From Ichthyophis bannanicus (lineage: Eukaryota > Chordata > Amphibia > Gymnophiona > Ichthyophiidae), in contig CM066031.1 in assembly GCA_033557465.1 (NCBI GenBank), positions 1,068,116,444 to 1,068,180,443 on the forward strand: 64,000 bases of DNA, in the 5' to 3' direction. Of the stretch, positions 62,991-64,000 are shown one piece after another. The notes beneath the pieces are model-generated. The model did not search any database. It saw only the letters and a list, made by a program, of their open reading frames with translations, and had not been told where the DNA came from. Position numbers and translations under genes: made by a program. How positions within the stretch are numbered: position 1 is the stretch's first letter; each line of letters begins with the position of its first letter.

Positions 62991-64000
62991 TACTTAAATA
63001 GTAACATCAGTATATATTTCTGTTGAAGGGTTTGTAGGCTCTTCGATGGTTGTGCAGCTCTACATTGTAATATTTCCCACCCTTTCAACGCTTGGCTGTA
63101 TTTTTCTCTTTATTTACCTTATGTGACAAGAGAAGTGTGCTTTCTTTATTTTTGTATGTTATCTTTGGTCTTATAACAAGAAAAGGTAATAAAAATAAAG
63201 AAAAAAATAAAGGCAGTTTCTAACATTTACCTAGAAAAATAGGCTATATGAAGATTGCTTACTTTTCTTATGGTAAAACTGCGAACTCATGGATCTTTGA
63301 ATTTGTGTAGTTGCCAGAAACTATTGATTTGCCTTAAATGCAGCTGCTTCTAACCGCCCCCCATAAACTGTCCCTGCCCAGATGGGAATCTGAGATGTTG
63401 TTAACAACTGAGAAGGAGGCCTGTGTCTTTCATTCATGGTCATCAAGTGAAAGCCAAAGAACATGGAGGCTATGTACTGATGATTCACTGAGTTTGTGCC
63501 TGCCACAGTAAGATGTCGGCAGAACCTGGCTATCAAAATGAAAGGGAAAAGTTCAGGAAAGGTCAATATTTTAGATCTCTAATAAATAACATATACTAAT
63601 GATACATAGTTTGGTGACCCCTGTGTTGTGATATAAGAGATTAGGAGGGCTGGTTGCTAAGGGGCGCTAATATTAAGGAGCATTATTAGAAACTGGGTCT
63701 CATTGAATAACGTGGGATCTGAGCTAAAATGATGTGTTATGGTGAATTAACACATATTAATGTTAGTGCACCTTAGTAACTAGCCCCCTGGATCATCAAG
63801 CTTTTATGCTTCCATTTATGGATGCACTAATGCTTTAGGAAATTGTATGTTGTATTTTATAAGTGAGAATCTTTTGGCCATGGCAAGCTCTGTTATTTTT
63901 GCCTCTGCATTGTTTCTTGCTTTCTGCATTGCTAATAAATAATAAGAGTTACTAAATCCAGTTTCCATTTCCTGGTGGCTGCTGGGTGTGTAAGAAAGGA
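62991..64000. other. No gene recognised
   Basis: AT-rich downstream sequence. Around 63610-63790 a structured, possibly H2-related stretch with GCGCTAATATTAAGGAGC and TTAGTGCACCTTAGTAACTAG is visible, but it is too diverged to call. Confidence 0.3.

Overview
This window looks like vertebrate intergenic DNA built almost entirely of transposable elements. I recognise no host exon, tRNA or rRNA. The mix of CR1, L2, L1, RTE/BovB-type, Penelope-like, mariner, hAT and PIF/Harbinger-like sequence fits a large amphibian genome, and the CR1 and L2 subfamilies look most like those I associate with caecilians. The species-level guess is inference only. No prokaryotic, CRISPR or operon structure is present.

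Layout. 0-4.6 kb: a CR1 copy ('CR1-A') inside a ~57-bp minisatellite, its 5' part carrying a 285-bp perfect inverted repeat. 4.6-7.2 kb: a 3' L1 fragment split by an LTR-like insertion. 7.8-9.1 kb: a dead mariner. 9.3-9.9 kb: an RTE/BovB-type 3' end. 11.5-12.0 kb: a multi-hairpin element. 12.4-15.3 kb: two LTRs of one family in opposite orientation with an L2 between them. 15.4 kb: a hammerhead-like Penelope segment. 16.5 kb: a PIF/Harbinger-type MITE. 17.7-21.0 kb: purine-rich low-complexity DNA with G-runs. 24.6-29.7 kb: one PIF/Harbinger-like foldback element (TSD TTA) carrying a Penelope-like unit with a hammerhead core and a CR1-A copy, itself hit by an LTR-like insertion. 30.8-33.5 kb: an L2 split by a hAT MITE (8-bp TSD). 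37 kb: a tRNA-derived SINE.

39.2-51.6 kb is a nearly full-length CR1-A copy in minus orientation. It was hit by a ~7.7-kb L1 (15-bp TSD), which holds an L2 3' end, and separately by a multi-hairpin element. 51.6-56.3 kb is a second CR1 subfamily ('CR1-B') split by an L2, which is split by a mariner-type MITE. 58-59 kb holds further structured MITE relatives. 60.6-63.0 kb is a plus-strand CR1-B copy kept in one frame but with four stops.

The genes do not act together as a pathway. They are independently inserted retroelement ORFs, nearly all broken. The one clearly intact reading frame is the L1 ORF1 at 44605-45588. The nesting gives relative ages: CR1-A older than L1 older than L2-tail, CR1-B older than L2 older than mariner MITE, and PIF/Harbinger older than CR1-A older than LTR. 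The most unusual features are the 285-bp palindrome, two independent hammerhead-ribozyme cores, and two families of serial-hairpin elements.
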